64,000 nucleotides of DNA from Scedosporium boydii. Taxonomy: Eukaryota > Ascomycota > Sordariomycetes > Microascales > Microascaceae. The notes beneath the pieces are model-generated. The model saw only the letters and a list, made by a program, of their open reading frames with translations. It made no database searches and was not told the DNA's origin. Each line of letters starts with the position of its first letter. Positions within the stretch are counted from its first letter, which is position 1. Shown piece by piece: positions 20,122 through 30,238 of the stretch. The position numbers and the translations under genes are program-made. The stretch lies in assembly GCA_002221725.1 (NCBI GenBank), contig NJFT01000038.1, positions 170,781 to 234,780 of the forward strand, read 5' to 3'.

Positions 20122-21332
20122 TCATCTATGCCGAGGTCCCGTGGGCGTTCCGACCGGTCGTCGAGGTCAAGTACGCCCACTGTGCCTCTTGCAGCTGGTT
20201 CTTTGCAATCTCGCTCGTAGTGGCCTTTTTTGCCACAATTGAAGCAGGTGATGTGGTCGGCGCTTGGCCTCCCCGCGCTTCGCGTACGTCGTCCCCCGGT
20301 ATCCCTGTTCCGAGAATCTCGCGATTTTCCTCGGCTAGATTGGCCCGACGCCTCTTCTCGGTCCCTTGCTTGTTTGTGAGGCGGTCGGCCGGAGCCTGAT
20401 CGCTCTCGGCGAGGGTGTCGAGGGTTGCTGCGGGTTGAGTCGGCTCTATCTCGCTTCGCACTCTTCTTCTGTTTTTCCGCCCATTCGATACAGCGTCGCT
20501 CTACCCGCGGCCACTGCGTGCGGGCTTCTGACAGGACCTCCTCGTGGTCGGCGATCGTCTTAAGGAAAGTCTTGACCGCGTCGCCTAGGGGTTTGTCGAA
20601 GCGTTTCCACAGGTCGAACGCGTCCGTGTCATTTCCTTTCTTCGGGGGTTCTCCGACGGCGCCGCGGAGTCTCTGCCATTCTGCGGCGAATTCAACGGGG
20701 TGTCTGCCCAACTGCTGCAGGTTTTCCAGCTCAAGCCGAACTTCGAATATACGCTGCTTGGGGTCATGGTGCAACCCTTCCGCGAAGGCGAATAGGTCTT
20801 CTAAGGTAACCTTTTCCACGCCTAATTGGTCGGCGTAGGTTCTCCATTCCGGGCGAAGGTCGTCGCTGACCTTCTGCAGGGCCCATTGGATGTAGGTCTG
20901 CTGGTCTACCTTTTTCTTGACCGTTCGGTTGCCTTCCCGGATCGCAAGCTTCCAGTCCTGAACCTCTGCGGCGGTGAGTTTCCGCGTGAGGGGCTTCGTG
21001 GCGTAGGCTGGGCCCCTAGGGGCTGCATATGATGTTTCGTTCGAGTCAAGCTTGTTTTCGACTAGTTTCTGGAGCAGATCTTCTCTGCTTCGCATCCGCT
21101 CGATCTCCCTTCGGAGCTCCCGGTTTTCGGCTCTCAACTCGTCCTTTGTAGGTGAGTGTGTGCGTTCGGTTCCTCCCGCAGAGGGCGTTCGCTGTACAGT
21201 CTGTGACCGATTGTCATACTCGTTCGGATCGTCTATCTCCGACACGTCTGAGAGCTCGGAGAGTTCGGATGGTGTTCGTTCTTCAGGGGTAGCCTCTCTG
21301 GCTGCAGTACGTCTAGTGATTCTTGGTGGCAT
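20100..21332 (-). CDS. gag: Gypsy Gag (capsid/nucleocapsid) protein with CCHC knuckle
   Basis: 410 aa. A charged N-terminus has a coiled-coil-like heptad region (AENRELRREIERM, about residues 67-80). The retrotransposon Gag core follows (WALQKVSDDLRPEWRTYADQL; EFAAEWQRLRG). Then come an Arg/Ser-rich basic stretch and a zinc knuckle CFNCGKKGHYERDC (about 363-376, C-x2-C-x4-H-x4-C) for RNA binding. The ATG at 21332 lies 43 bp from the 5' LTR, so the leader is very short. It ends in a TAG that overlaps the GTG of the pol frame, with a slippery heptamer 10 bp before it. Confidence 0.93.
   Translation of the reverse strand: MPPRITRRTAAREATPEERTPSELSELSDVSEIDDPNEYDNRSQTVQRTPSAGGTERTHSPTKDELRAENRELRREIERMRSREDLLQKLVENKLDSNETSYAAPRGPAYATKPLTRKLTAAEVQDWKLAIREGNRTVKKKVDQQTYIQWALQKVSDDLRPEWRTYADQLGVEKVTLEDLFAFAEGLHHDPKQRIFEVRLELENLQQLGRHPVEFAAEWQRLRGAVGEPPKKGNDTDAFDLWKRFDKPLGDAVKTFLKTIADHEEVLSEARTQWPRVERRCIEWAEKQKKSAKRDRADSTRSNPRHPRRERSGSGRPPHKQARDREEASGQSSRGKSRDSRNRDTGGRRTRSAGRPSADHITCFNCGKKGHYERDCKEPAARGTVGVLDLDDRSERPRDLGIDESGNESA
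20112..20118 (-). promoter_or_regulatory. Programmed -1 ribosomal frameshift heptamer GGGAAAC
   Basis: In gag frame the codons read TCG GGA AAC, i.e. G GGA AAC, fitting the X XXY YYZ slippery rule. It lies in the short window shared by the two frames, between the last stop of the pol frame (TGA, 20124-20122) and the gag stop (TAG, 20102-20100). A one-base backward slip continues CGA ATC TGC GTA GTG into pol. The same heptamer is known from luteovirus-type frameshift sites. Confidence 0.75.
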
Positions 21333-21374
21333 GATCTCGGTTCGAGCTCAGCGTAGCTGTAGAAGTTGAAGAAT

Positions 21375-21596
21375 TGTAAGGATATACTGTATATAGCTCG
21401 AGGAAAGACCAGTGTCACTAAGAAGTATGTGGTTTTCAAAAGTCAATTGATAATTAAGACTTCAACTTGCCCCTTAGAATGACTTGTCTGCTGCGAGAAA
21501 CGCCTTTTGTCTCCGACCGCGCTCCGACCAGGCTCCGCAGCTGAGTCATCTGACGGCAAGTCCCGTGCTACAGTGCGCTCTCGCTCATGCCTTACA
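21375..21596 (-). repeat. 5' LTR of the gypsy element (right copy)
   Basis: 222 bp with TGTAAGG and CCTTACA ends, matching 13698-13919 with no difference seen by eye. The GCTAC duplication follows at 21597-21601. Confidence 0.95.
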
Positions 21597-21601
21597 GCTA
21601 C

Positions 21602-22723
21602 ACTTATTGGCCAAAGGCCAGTAGCTTTCCACTTACTTCTAATGTTTTTACTAGTTAGACTAGCTATATAGGCCTTTCTATAGTAGGAGAGAAAGTTCTA
21701 CTTCCTAATTATTAAAGAATTAACTATTTATAGTAGGAATCTAAGCTCTTTTTAGTAAGTAGTCTTTAGAGGACTGAAAATAGATAGATCTAATAGTTAT
21801 AAGATATATAAGGTATGTAGAGGTAAGAAAAGAAGGTAGATTTGATACTAGAAGTATAGATATATGAAATCTGTAGTTGTATGGCTTCCATGGCCATCTA
21901 TAATTAAGAGACGATATTTATTAGGGTCTGCTAGCTATATAAGTAGAATGAAGACCTTTTCAAGCTACTCAACTGCTATAGCATTGGTAATCTATCCATT
22001 ATCAGTTGCTATAAACTGCCAGTCCTTATATAGTATTAAATCAAGTAGAAACCATTGTTGTTAGACTGTTTTTCCCTTGAAAATAACTAGAGGAGGAAGA
22101 GAGTAGCTAGCAGCTGAGATATACTTAATAAAGGAAGTCCAAGTCTGGGATCCTGGCTGTTTTTTGTAAATAGCATGCTTCTGGGCACTTCTAAGTATAA
22201 GGCTATTAGCTCCCTTGCCTTCTAGGATGCCTACTTCATCTATATTATGCCGATTAGCTGGTTTGATCTTCTGAATATCTAGGAGTTGGAAGTAGTGGAA
22301 CCAGTAGCGGATTACTTGAACTGTAGCCCTATTGACACGCTTGGAATTGATAGATTTGCTTCTCTGGGCCTTAATAGATGGATTCCTTTTAAGGAATGGC
22401 TGTATCCACTTCTTTCTAAGTGGCTGGGTGTCTCCTTGGGCTTGTAAGATCCTCTTAGTGAATTCCTTAACTTGTAAGTAGGTTAGAGGAAGTCCTAGGG
22501 CGGCCTGGGTAAGAATCCATGAAGTAAGGAGGCTTTCCTGGGTCTGACTGAGTCTCTGGAAGCTAGAGAAAGCTTCTTTTCTTGGCTGATGGCCTTGTAT
22601 TCGATTGCGTAGTGTAGACTTCGGAATCCCCCATTTTTTGACTGCCTTGCGGAATGAGAGACCATTTGCGATGTCATCGAGGGCCATCTGCAGGTCCTCT
22701 TCAGTATAGTCATTGCCTATACC
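21602..22723 (-). pseudogene. Pogo/Fot1-type transposase, N-terminal and DDE part, broken by stops
   Basis: Leftward frame. It opens NDYTEEDLQMALDDIANG and SFRKAVKKWGIPKSTLRNRI (psq-type helix-turn-helix), continues with a CENP-B-like HTH (SWILTQAALGLPLTYLQVKEF), and then the DDE region RHNIDEVGILEGKG, SLPPLVIFKGK, a TAA at 22063-22061, QQWFLLDL, WQFIATDNGWITNAIAVEWL and RLLIIDGHGSHTTTDF. Further TAG/TAA codons follow. Most sit where glutamine is expected (V[Q]QQWF; L[Q]LLDLS), as C-to-T changes in CpA would produce. The 21602-22060 part is strikingly TpA-rich. The gypsy insertion at 21602 separates it from its C-terminus at 13692. Confidence 0.85.
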
Positions 22724-22815
22724 TGAGAGAAGTTACATTTCAAGTTTGGAAAAGATGTGAGTTGAAATGGGTAAGAAATGAAGGTTTTAGTTGTGATGGT
22801 TGAAATGGCGGTGAG

Positions 22816-22868
22816 GGATTTTGGGGTGGACCAAATGAGGGGGTGGACCAAAAGGGGGTCCTTTGACT
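22816..22868 (-). repeat. Right terminal inverted repeat (53 bp) of the pogo-type element
   Basis: Complement of 13107-13159, followed by TA (22869-22870). Confidence 0.9.
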
Positions 22869-23006
22869 TAATATTTGAGGAAGACGCCTTTGAAGGCCGA
22901 TTTCAGACCTTTGGCCAACTTCTCCACCCTACAACGAAAGCTCCTTGATGATACAGTCCTTATCCTAGCATTGAATAGCCTATAAAGAGAAAGAAACTAT
23001 CTCCAC

Positions 23007-24720
23007 TCACTTCTGGACAGCGAGGTATGAGGATTCGGCTGTATACCAGAATTTAACCCGCCCCTTCATCGGTAGAGACTGCCACCGCTCAATATCCTTC
23101 CGTCGGTTCTTAGTTGGAGACCTATGCTTAAACTTTACTTGCACACTGTAGATCGTCTTGCCGTAACGTGAAGTATGCGAATCAACTCGAAAACAAATCC
23201 GCGCTGGTCGGAAAACACTCTCCGCCGGATCCACATGAAGGCGGCATTGACCCACCGCCTGGGAACCCCCGTTCTGGTATTGGAACAGGATACCTCGGCA
23301 AAACCAGGTATTCTGATCATAGAAGACTAGCGTCGACGAAACGCCGTCGAGAGGGGCCCATGAGAAGTAAGCACCATTGTTGATCGGGCAAAGATTGGGG
23401 TGTTCAATGGGAAATCGCCTCAGGATCTAAGTCACGGGTGGCGTGTAGTTAGCGCCGATGAAGTGGAGCGGGGAGTCTTCCCTTGGTTCGCCATAAATCA
23501 TTGTGATAGAAGTAGATGCGGCTAAACGCCGGTCCTTTATGGGGCCTCTACATTGCTCCCCGATAATGATGTCGCCCACGCGCTCTGTCCTAACAAGGAC
23601 GTTCAGGTGATGCGTGTGCATGCTTCTCGGATTCCCAGAATGAAGACGCAATCGTTCTCTGATATAGGCAAATGAACCCAAACGATAGTCCGCCCTAGTC
23701 GATTGCAGAAACTCCGCTCAAAGGTGTCCATTGCACACGATTCTTCCGAGTCGTGGATATGGATCCCAAAGAGCTGGCCTCCGGAGAAGAAAAAGGTAAT
23801 TAATGCCCTTTATCTTGTCCATTTCAACAGCATACAAAGCCCGACACGAAGAAGGATCTGCCCCATACATCGGGCATAAATCCCAGTTCGGAGGAGCGGG
23901 AGTGTTCCAAATTAAGAGCGCTCGGAGCCCCGTGGGCAAAACAAGACGCAGCCGCCCGTCCTGGAAAAGCATTGTTAGCCTTGTTGGCGGCGTAGATCGA
24001 AAAACATGACAAATATGAGAGACATCATTGATACTTTAATATTGGCCACCACTTTGGGAATGGACGCTTCATCTTGGACAATAAAGGAGGAGTGACTTGT
24101 ACATTCTCCTGCATATAAGGGTGGGCAAGGAAGGGGCTCGACTTTCCTGATGCCAACAGAGTCGAGGGTTAGCCTCAGTGTCGGGAGTTGAGATGGAGAC
24201 CCTCCGACGCGTTCGAATTTCCCACCGCGCTCCCATGAGAGAATCTCTCTTAGGGGAACCTCAAGGAGAGGTTCTGGATCTGTAGTTGACACATAGGCAG
24301 CTACTTAAAATACCGGAATGCATCTCTGTAGCAACGAGTGTCTTGAATAGTGCCGAATCATCTCAAGCAGCTCTGACGGCAGTGTGCACATAAGCGGCAA
24401 TTCGCAAAAATGGAGTATCGTCTTCAACGTGTCCCTGTCCACCATCGGGGCCGAAAAGTGAACAGGCTGCGCTCCACGCCAAGGACTCCGCCATGCTGCC
24501 AAGATCCAGAGGCGACTCAGCGCATCTGAGGCACTGATCGAGCATCGCTGCTTGAAGATCTCGAAGCAGTCAAAATGGATTGGAACGAACTCGGGCGAGG
24601 CGGCGCATGTCGTACAATTGGGGTAGCGACACAAGAAGCGGCCATCAACCCGTGTGGTGGTATGGCCGGCCTGCGGGAAAGGGAAGGGTCGGGTGCAGCC
24701 ACCGTAAGACGTCGAATCAC
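23007..24720 (-). pseudogene. Decayed member of an expanded fungal family of unknown function
   Basis: Read leftward, the pieces line up as one long protein. It starts with TRVDGRFLCRYPNCTTCA and HFDCFEIFKQRC, then SRLWILAAWRSPWRGAQP and LLEMIRHYSRHSLLQRCIPV. An in-frame TAA comes next, then AAYVSTTDPEPLLEVPLREI, LDSVGIRKVEPLPCPP, an intron-like gap near 24020, WNTPAPPNWDLCPMYG and EMDKIKGINYLF. A frameshift precedes GGQLFGIHIHDSEES, and a second frameshift precedes LNVLVRTERVGDIIIGEQ. The end is GQCRLHVDPAESVFRPARIC and VKFWYTAESSYLAVQK. I recognise this layout as a multicopy family in Eurotiales genomes, but it has no functional name that I know. At least one stop and two frameshifts plus a missing start make it dead. 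Confidence 0.65.
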
Positions 24721-25416
24721 GGTTTCCGAAGACTGAGTTTTCGGGTTAACATTTTTTATTCTCTAGGCGCGAGGCAAAGGACAAAGAAGAGAAGAGCCTG
24801 GGGTCATCTCGGGGCGAGACTGAGTGACGCAGAGGCTTTGCGCTCACGTACGTGCTACCACCCGTTCGTGCCTGAATACCAAATCTGCGCAAAGCCCACA
24901 GCGTGGGTAAAGTCCAAGATGGTGGCCATCGTCATGGCCACCGGTGTCCAGGGTTGTGCTCGCCATTCGGCTGTTTTTGAAAAGGTAGATCCCAGGCCCC
25001 GTGCGAGAAGTTTACAATTCTCAAAATTCGAGTTGGTAGTAAAACAAGAAGGGAAGATGGAAAGGATGCTACGCCTCAAGGGCCTCGCATCCACTCCTCC
25101 GATGCAGACCCAGGGTGCAGGATGCAGGAGCGGTCCGACCGGGGCAGTGCTTTTGCTTTGCCATGGGAGAGAAGTTCAGGAGTCAGGACACACACATGAC
25201 CAAACAACAAAACCTCATCCAGCAGAAGTCCCGCATGACCTCGCTTTGCGGGACGCTGGAACATGGTACCGAAGAAATATATCATTCGTGTGGGCGCCTC
25301 AGACTGGCAAATACAACCTAGATGCAATTACAATCATAATAATTCAAATTCTGACAGGATAACTGCATTGATGAACCTCAAAAGGAATTCCTCCACAGCC
25401 AGCACGCTCGGCTATA

Positions 25417-26160
25417 GGAAGCGCCTCATGGCTCGATCCATGCCGTTCCATCTATATCTTGTCGCGCAATTTTTATCTGGACACCATGTAACGTGTTTTC
25501 CCTCACTATCGGCAGTAATCGAGTATGAATGAGGGTCAAGATGGGCTATCCAATGCGGCGAATAGGGCGACTCGAGGATGTAGAGACGCTTTTCAATCGA
25601 AACAGTGACTACTCCAGTCGCCTCGTCCCGATCCCACGAATAGGACGCATTGCAGTGACTTCTTCAAGATGACTGGCGAAAACTGTGCCTACTCGGCAGA
25701 AAGTTTCCGGCCATCTGCGGCCTTGTCGTCATATGGCATTGGCAGCATAAACATGACGGGGGATGATTTTCGCACCCGAATCTCTCTGCCCACGAGGACG
25801 ATATACACGCACACTGATGGGCATCAAAGGCGCACATAATCGGGCATCCATCCAAGGGACCTACTCGCGGATAGGATATAGACTCAAACACGCCCCTATT
25901 TGGGGAGTTGCGACAGAGTCTTTTGAGCTCCGCATATGTGATTCGAGTAGGGCCAGAGCAAAACACTGGTATTTCTTGGTGTACTCTGAGGAACAGATGG
26001 CCGTCGACCTTTTCAAAGATAATAGAGGCCCCGGTCGGAATGCCTTTATCGAGTCCTTTGTCCTTCGGATTAGCGCACTCTTCGCAGTTAATTTCAAGGT
26101 GGTTGTCGGAGGCACCTTCTCAAAGTAATATTCTAAAGGCGGGCACGAGAATGCTGGCAG
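25417..26160 (-). pseudogene. Possible decayed gene for a cysteine-containing protein
   Basis: Protein-like pieces occur in different leftward frames. One runs DNHLEINCEECANPKDKGL, HLFLRVHQEIPVFCSGP, YAELKRLCRNSPNRG and VFESISYPRVGPLDG. Another, ending at a TAG near 25417, runs CNASYSWDRDEATGVVTVS, IEKRLYILESPYSPHWIAH and HVTWCPDKNCATRYRWNG. They are in order and close together, as expected from one gene broken by frameshifts, or from a gene with introns that I could not place. No signal peptide or known domain could be assigned. Confidence 0.35.
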
Positions 26161-28514
26161 CCACTGCGATTCCCTTGGCCGTCCTTTTCGGGAGGGTCTT
26201 GTGGGTGAGTGTAGGAGGTCAGGTGCTGGGATAGAATCACAGAATATGAGCGCTCTGAAGAAATATAAAGCACGCAGTGGAGGAACATTAGGCCGGCAGA
26301 TGAGATAACATATGATATCCATGCAAACTACTGTTAGTCCTATCGACTAATAACTTCCTTCGTGACGGTGTCTTTAACACTTGTGAAGTACTTACCTGGC
26401 CGCCTACTCTTTATCTCCTGTAAGTAGTGGCTGGGATCAGTGCAGTGACGGCCCTCAGAAAGGCGTTGACGACAAACGTCGAAATATCCATAGTCGCGCT
26501 CTACTTCCAAAGCAGGTCATCGCCCGGGTGTGCGTCCTCTTGGTCTTGATGGAGTGTGCGCACAGGCGGCAGTGAACGCCTGGTATTCTACATGTGGGAT
26601 ATCAGAAGGTGAAGCGGATGCTTGCTTAGCCTTCGCAAATAGTAGAGTACCAACGGTTGCTGCCCTGCTGTCTATCTCCCCAACAACAAGGTCCACACGT
26701 CCTGGATCTCTAGGCTGATGTGTTGGCGGCCGGTGGGAAGACACGACCCATTTGTCGTCGGTGAATAGGGTATGTTTGAAAATATACCCCCACAGTCGTG
26801 TGGTGGCCCAGTCTGGATGGATTTGGACATCTTGCCATATGTAATGAGGGACATGGTTTCTGGATGGGAAACCTGATAAGGTGGCCGGGAGGGTCGCAAA
26901 ATGTATCCCGAGGAGGCAATAGTAATCTTACGTTGTTTAGGAAAAGAAGCTGGCTAAGGGAAAATATCTTGCCGGCGGTCGGGGAAGGAGCCACGAAGCA
27001 CAAACTGGAGAGAAGAGTCGAGCCAACATGGATGCGGCCTACCAATGAACTATGATCCTTTCATTGGAAGTTGGACATGCCTGAGCCAATCACGGGTTGC
27101 CGAACAAGGGCAGACAGTCGGAGCGGAATTTTCTAGGGTAAAGAAGAATAGACTGCGTCTACGATGGCGAGATCGGCCCCGAAACAGAAGAACTCTCTGG
27201 TTACACAGAGCTCGCTAATAGGGCGGCCGTTCATAATGGCACAGACAAACATGTGAAACATTCTAGGGCTTCCCCGGTGAAGACACCCGGCATAGTGCGA
27301 CAGTATCGTTGACTGGAATTGTTTCCCTTGTCCTGGCTTAGTGATGACACTCGCGATGCTTCCTTATTTGGATGCCGGACTGGTTCTAGGCGGCAATGCT
27401 AATCATTTAAGCATGAGCGGGTGCCTGTGATCTTGTGCTTCATTTGTTACCACGGCGATGTTGATGGGATGTCGGCATCGAAGAGACTGGGATGGCAGTC
27501 AGACTTGGCGGTGCCACCTTGAGAGAGATGGAATCCTGTTGCCGTAAATCCGGCTTGGGGGACTTGGCGGTGGGGAGCCAAGCCATCACCATCTTGGCGT
27601 TTGCTTGATTTCAGTCGCATATCATCAGATATCGAACTCAATCGCCTTGAGTTGCACGGTCAGGTGCGTCGGGGACGGACGAAGCCGTGACCAAGTGAAT
27701 GAGCCCTAAACGCACCCACTGTATTGGTGATGCCTTTCGAAGTTCGTATTGCGATAAAATTTGTGATAGAATAGCCAAGGAGGATTCGTCCTGTAGGATC
27801 CTACTCCTGAGACTGCAGGGCAGCACGCCTTGCTTCATGTACGAGGGGCATTTTCGACGGGATCCGTGTTTCTTGCTGGCAGTAAGACCTGAATAAGTAT
27901 CGCTGACAATGCTTTGAGGATTCAACAGCATTGATCATGTCCCTCGGCGTCAATAACTGAAATCATTGTCGTTACAAGGGGCTATGCTGCAAATTGCAAT
28001 CAGATCCGTGTCTTTTTCCCGCATGCGGCTAGCGCATCACCCCCGCGGACCAGTCACCCGCCAGCGATCAATTTGGCTTTTGGAATAATCTAAAACCAGG
28101 CGGAGCAAAGTGGCGATGTCAAGCGGAACCCTTCTCGGAGGAACAAATTTTGAGGCACAAAGGAACAACCATCCGTCCCATAAAAGGCCAACCGAATCAG
28201 CTTCCTTCGCATTATCCCCTGTTTCCTATGACGGAGGAAGAACAAAGGATTTTGTCCCCGCCCTGCCGAGTAGGATCCCACGATCACTGGACTACAATTT
28301 CATGAATGAAGAGGGGGATAGAGTTGAAGTATTTATAATGTGACGTCAACGACTGGTCTTTGGTAGGAGATTGACCGCCACTGTTTCCTCGCATCACGAT
28401 CGCACACGGGAACTCGTCACTCGCTGAATCGGGTTACGATAAGGGGCACGGCTAACAGCTCTCCGAAATAGAATTTTTTTCCCTCACCTTAACCAAATAA
28501 AGTCAGCAAAAACA
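26161..28514. other. Gene-poor stretch
   Basis: Only short open frames without recognisable domains on either strand. The last about 200 bp should hold the promoter of the tubby-like gene. Confidence 0.4.
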
Positions 28515-29357
28515 ATGGGGCGTGGAAGTAGCCGAGACGGAGGTCGGAGTGATGACCCCCCTCCGTATGAGGATGTCGTCGCATCCGGATCGGCCCGTTC
28601 AAGTCTTGTCGCACCCCATCAACCGGATCTATCCCCGGGCAACCATATCGGCGAGGCAAGCAGCTCCTCTCCAATGGCGTCGTATCCAGGACATATTCCT
28701 CAGCAGTTCCCTCCTATTTTCAGTTTCTACAAAGACCGCTACTCCCTAACGATGACCATCGCGCCGCATCAACGCACGGAAACCATCTACGCCGTCAGCC
28801 GGCACTACGGCGGCCTGGACAAACCCGCCGTTCAGCTCCACTGCGGCCCCAATTCCACCTTCCCCATCATAGCCGCCGCCGAGCTGCAGGGTTTCACGCG
28901 TGATCGGCTCATCACCCTGCCGCCGCTCTCCGGGTCTCCCGAAACGCCAACGGAGGTCCAGCTCCGCGCCGAGGATCACTTCCTAACGATGAAGTGGTGC
29001 TTCAGGATAGAGGCGGGCTTTCCAGGAAAGCTCGAGAGCTACGAGTGGCGATGCAGCGGCGGCGCGGCAGTCTGCAGCCTGGGCCGAGACTGGGCTCGGG
29101 GCTGGAAGCTTGTGCGGTTGGAGAAGGGACCGCCTGACGGGGCGCCGCCTGGAACCAAGTTTCTCCCTGGAGAGTTTGTGACTAGCGATGGTTGGGAGGT
29201 GGTGGCCATGTGGGCTCTCAGCGCGATGAATCTTTCCAAGGGAGGCGTGTTTGCGTTTAATGGGACGGGAGCGTCGGGGTTGTTGGGGGAGAGGTGGGCG
29301 GTGATGGCGGTGATTTCGGCGTTGGCTATTGTGGACTTTGAGGCGCGGAGGTTATGA
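28515..29357 (+). CDS. Tubby C-terminal/LURP-one-like fungal protein
   Basis: Single exon, 280 aa. A PPPYEDV motif near the N-terminus and a Ser/Pro-rich stretch (to about residue 75) lead into a beta-rich domain. That domain contains FYKDRYSLTMTI, TETIYAVSRHYGG, LHCGPNSTFPIIA, FLTMKWCFRIEAG, YEWRCSGGAAV and WKLVRLEKG, and ends in a hydrophobic helix (WAVMAVISALAIVDFEARR). This alternation and the final helix resemble the single-domain LURP-one/tubby-like fold of fungi, related to scramblases and phosphoinositide binders. No transmembrane anchor is evident. Family call is from pattern; the cellular role is unknown. Confidence 0.65.
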   Translation: MGRGSSRDGGRSDDPPPYEDVVASGSARSSLVAPHQPDLSPGNHIGEASSSSPMASYPGHIPQQFPPIFSFYKDRYSLTMTIAPHQRTETIYAVSRHYGGLDKPAVQLHCGPNSTFPIIAAAELQGFTRDRLITLPPLSGSPETPTEVQLRAEDHFLTMKWCFRIEAGFPGKLESYEWRCSGGAAVCSLGRDWARGWKLVRLEKGPPDGAPPGTKFLPGEFVTSDGWEVVAMWALSAMNLSKGGVFAFNGTGASGLLGERWAVMAVISALAIVDFEARRL

Positions 29358-30238
29358 GAAGGGATGGGCCGATTGACGATTATGACGACGACGACTTAGC
29401 AATTTTGGCGCGAATTTTTCTAGTCACTTACTCTGACTCGAGCTCTTGCGTGCAGTGTGGGCGTTCGCTCCTCCGAGGGAGCCAGGCTAATGCGCTCATT
29501 CCGACGGCGTCCACTGCCGATTAAGCTCTATAAATATAGCCCGATACCCCTAGTTACCGAACCAATAAAGCAAGTACCCTCTCGACTCCACGATTTGCTC
29601 GCATGGGTGGCTCCCTGGCTCCATACGGAGGACGGAGTAGTCTCTGCCGGTCCATGCGTGGGCTCTGTCTGCTAGTGTCTAGAGTTGGGCAGAGGTGATG
29701 TCAGAAAGTATTGATGGCAGCCAAGTCAATGTCTCAGTGATGGAGGAGAAAGTACCTCAATACTTCAATTCTCCAATATTGGCTTAGCGAGTGGAGGTTG
29801 GATTCGATAATTTGTACTTGCCCTGTTGTACATGTACTTCGCCTCCTTCAAATGTGTTCCACACACGAGACTCATTATGACTCATAATGACTTTCGCTAA
29901 GCCATGCGGCACATGTTACCCGATTCGGAAGGAACCACACCACTCGCTTCCAGCACTGTATCATGAGAATCGCCAGGCACAAAACCAGGCAGTATTTCTC
30001 GCAAATCGAGGCCACCGTCTTCCCTCTCCTTTCTCCCTCTCTTCACCCCAACCTTTCTTCCAAGAAGGGACTTTCTTTCCACCTAAACCCTGTAGTCGCA
30101 CGAATCCCACGGCCTCGTTAGGAGGCCGTACACAATCTGCCAGGATGCCAACCGCCACCACCCAACAGGAATGCGCGGCGATCCAGACCGCCTTCCACCG
30201 CTTCCAGCCAAGCCAACTCAGCGTCCCCGTATTCCCAG
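29358..30238 (+). promoter_or_regulatory. Upstream region and leader of the bZIP gene, with upstream open frames
   Basis: There is no clear protein gene. An ATG at 30145 opens an upstream frame that ends at 30243, overlapping the first sure codons of the bZIP protein in another frame. An earlier ATG at 29887 is in the same frame. Such overlapping upstream frames could restrain translation, as known for GCN4/CpcA-type factors; this is inference. Confidence 0.35.

Larger units (their letters stand above)
13698..21596 (-). mobile_element. Complete Ty3/gypsy LTR retrotransposon (chromovirus), 7.9 kb
   Basis: It is flanked by 222-bp LTRs that read as identical and by a GCTAC duplication. Gag and pol are read leftward and both are intact. 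Pol carries protease, reverse transcriptase, RNase H, integrase and a C-terminal chromodomain, which places it among the chromoviruses. About 2.1 kb between the pol stop and the 3' LTR is extra DNA holding an antisense spliced gene. Identical LTRs and intact frames mean a recent insertion, possibly still competent. It sits inside the older pogo-type element. No TGG-type tRNA primer-binding site follows the 5' LTR, so the priming mode is unclear. Confidence 0.95.
13107..22868 (-). mobile_element. Pogo/Fot1-type DNA transposon, split by a gypsy retrotransposon
   Basis: Its ends are 53-bp inverted repeats (13107-13159 and 22816-22868) that read as identical by eye, beginning AGTCAAAGGACC, with TA duplications outside. 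Removing the 7.9-kb gypsy insertion and one copy of its 5-bp duplication leaves about 1.86 kb, the usual size of Fot1/pogo elements. The transposase is read leftward: helix-turn-helix and CENP-B-type regions at the right, the DDE domain up to the gypsy insertion, and the C-terminal tail left of it. The reading frame is broken by many TAG/TAA codons at positions where glutamine fits, so this copy is dead. Confidence 0.9.

Noticed and set aside
24580..25362. 260-codon open frame on the plus strand
   Set aside because: Its first part lies antisense to the decayed family gene, and the composition is Arg/Lys-rich with no domain or start context. It is best explained as a shadow frame.
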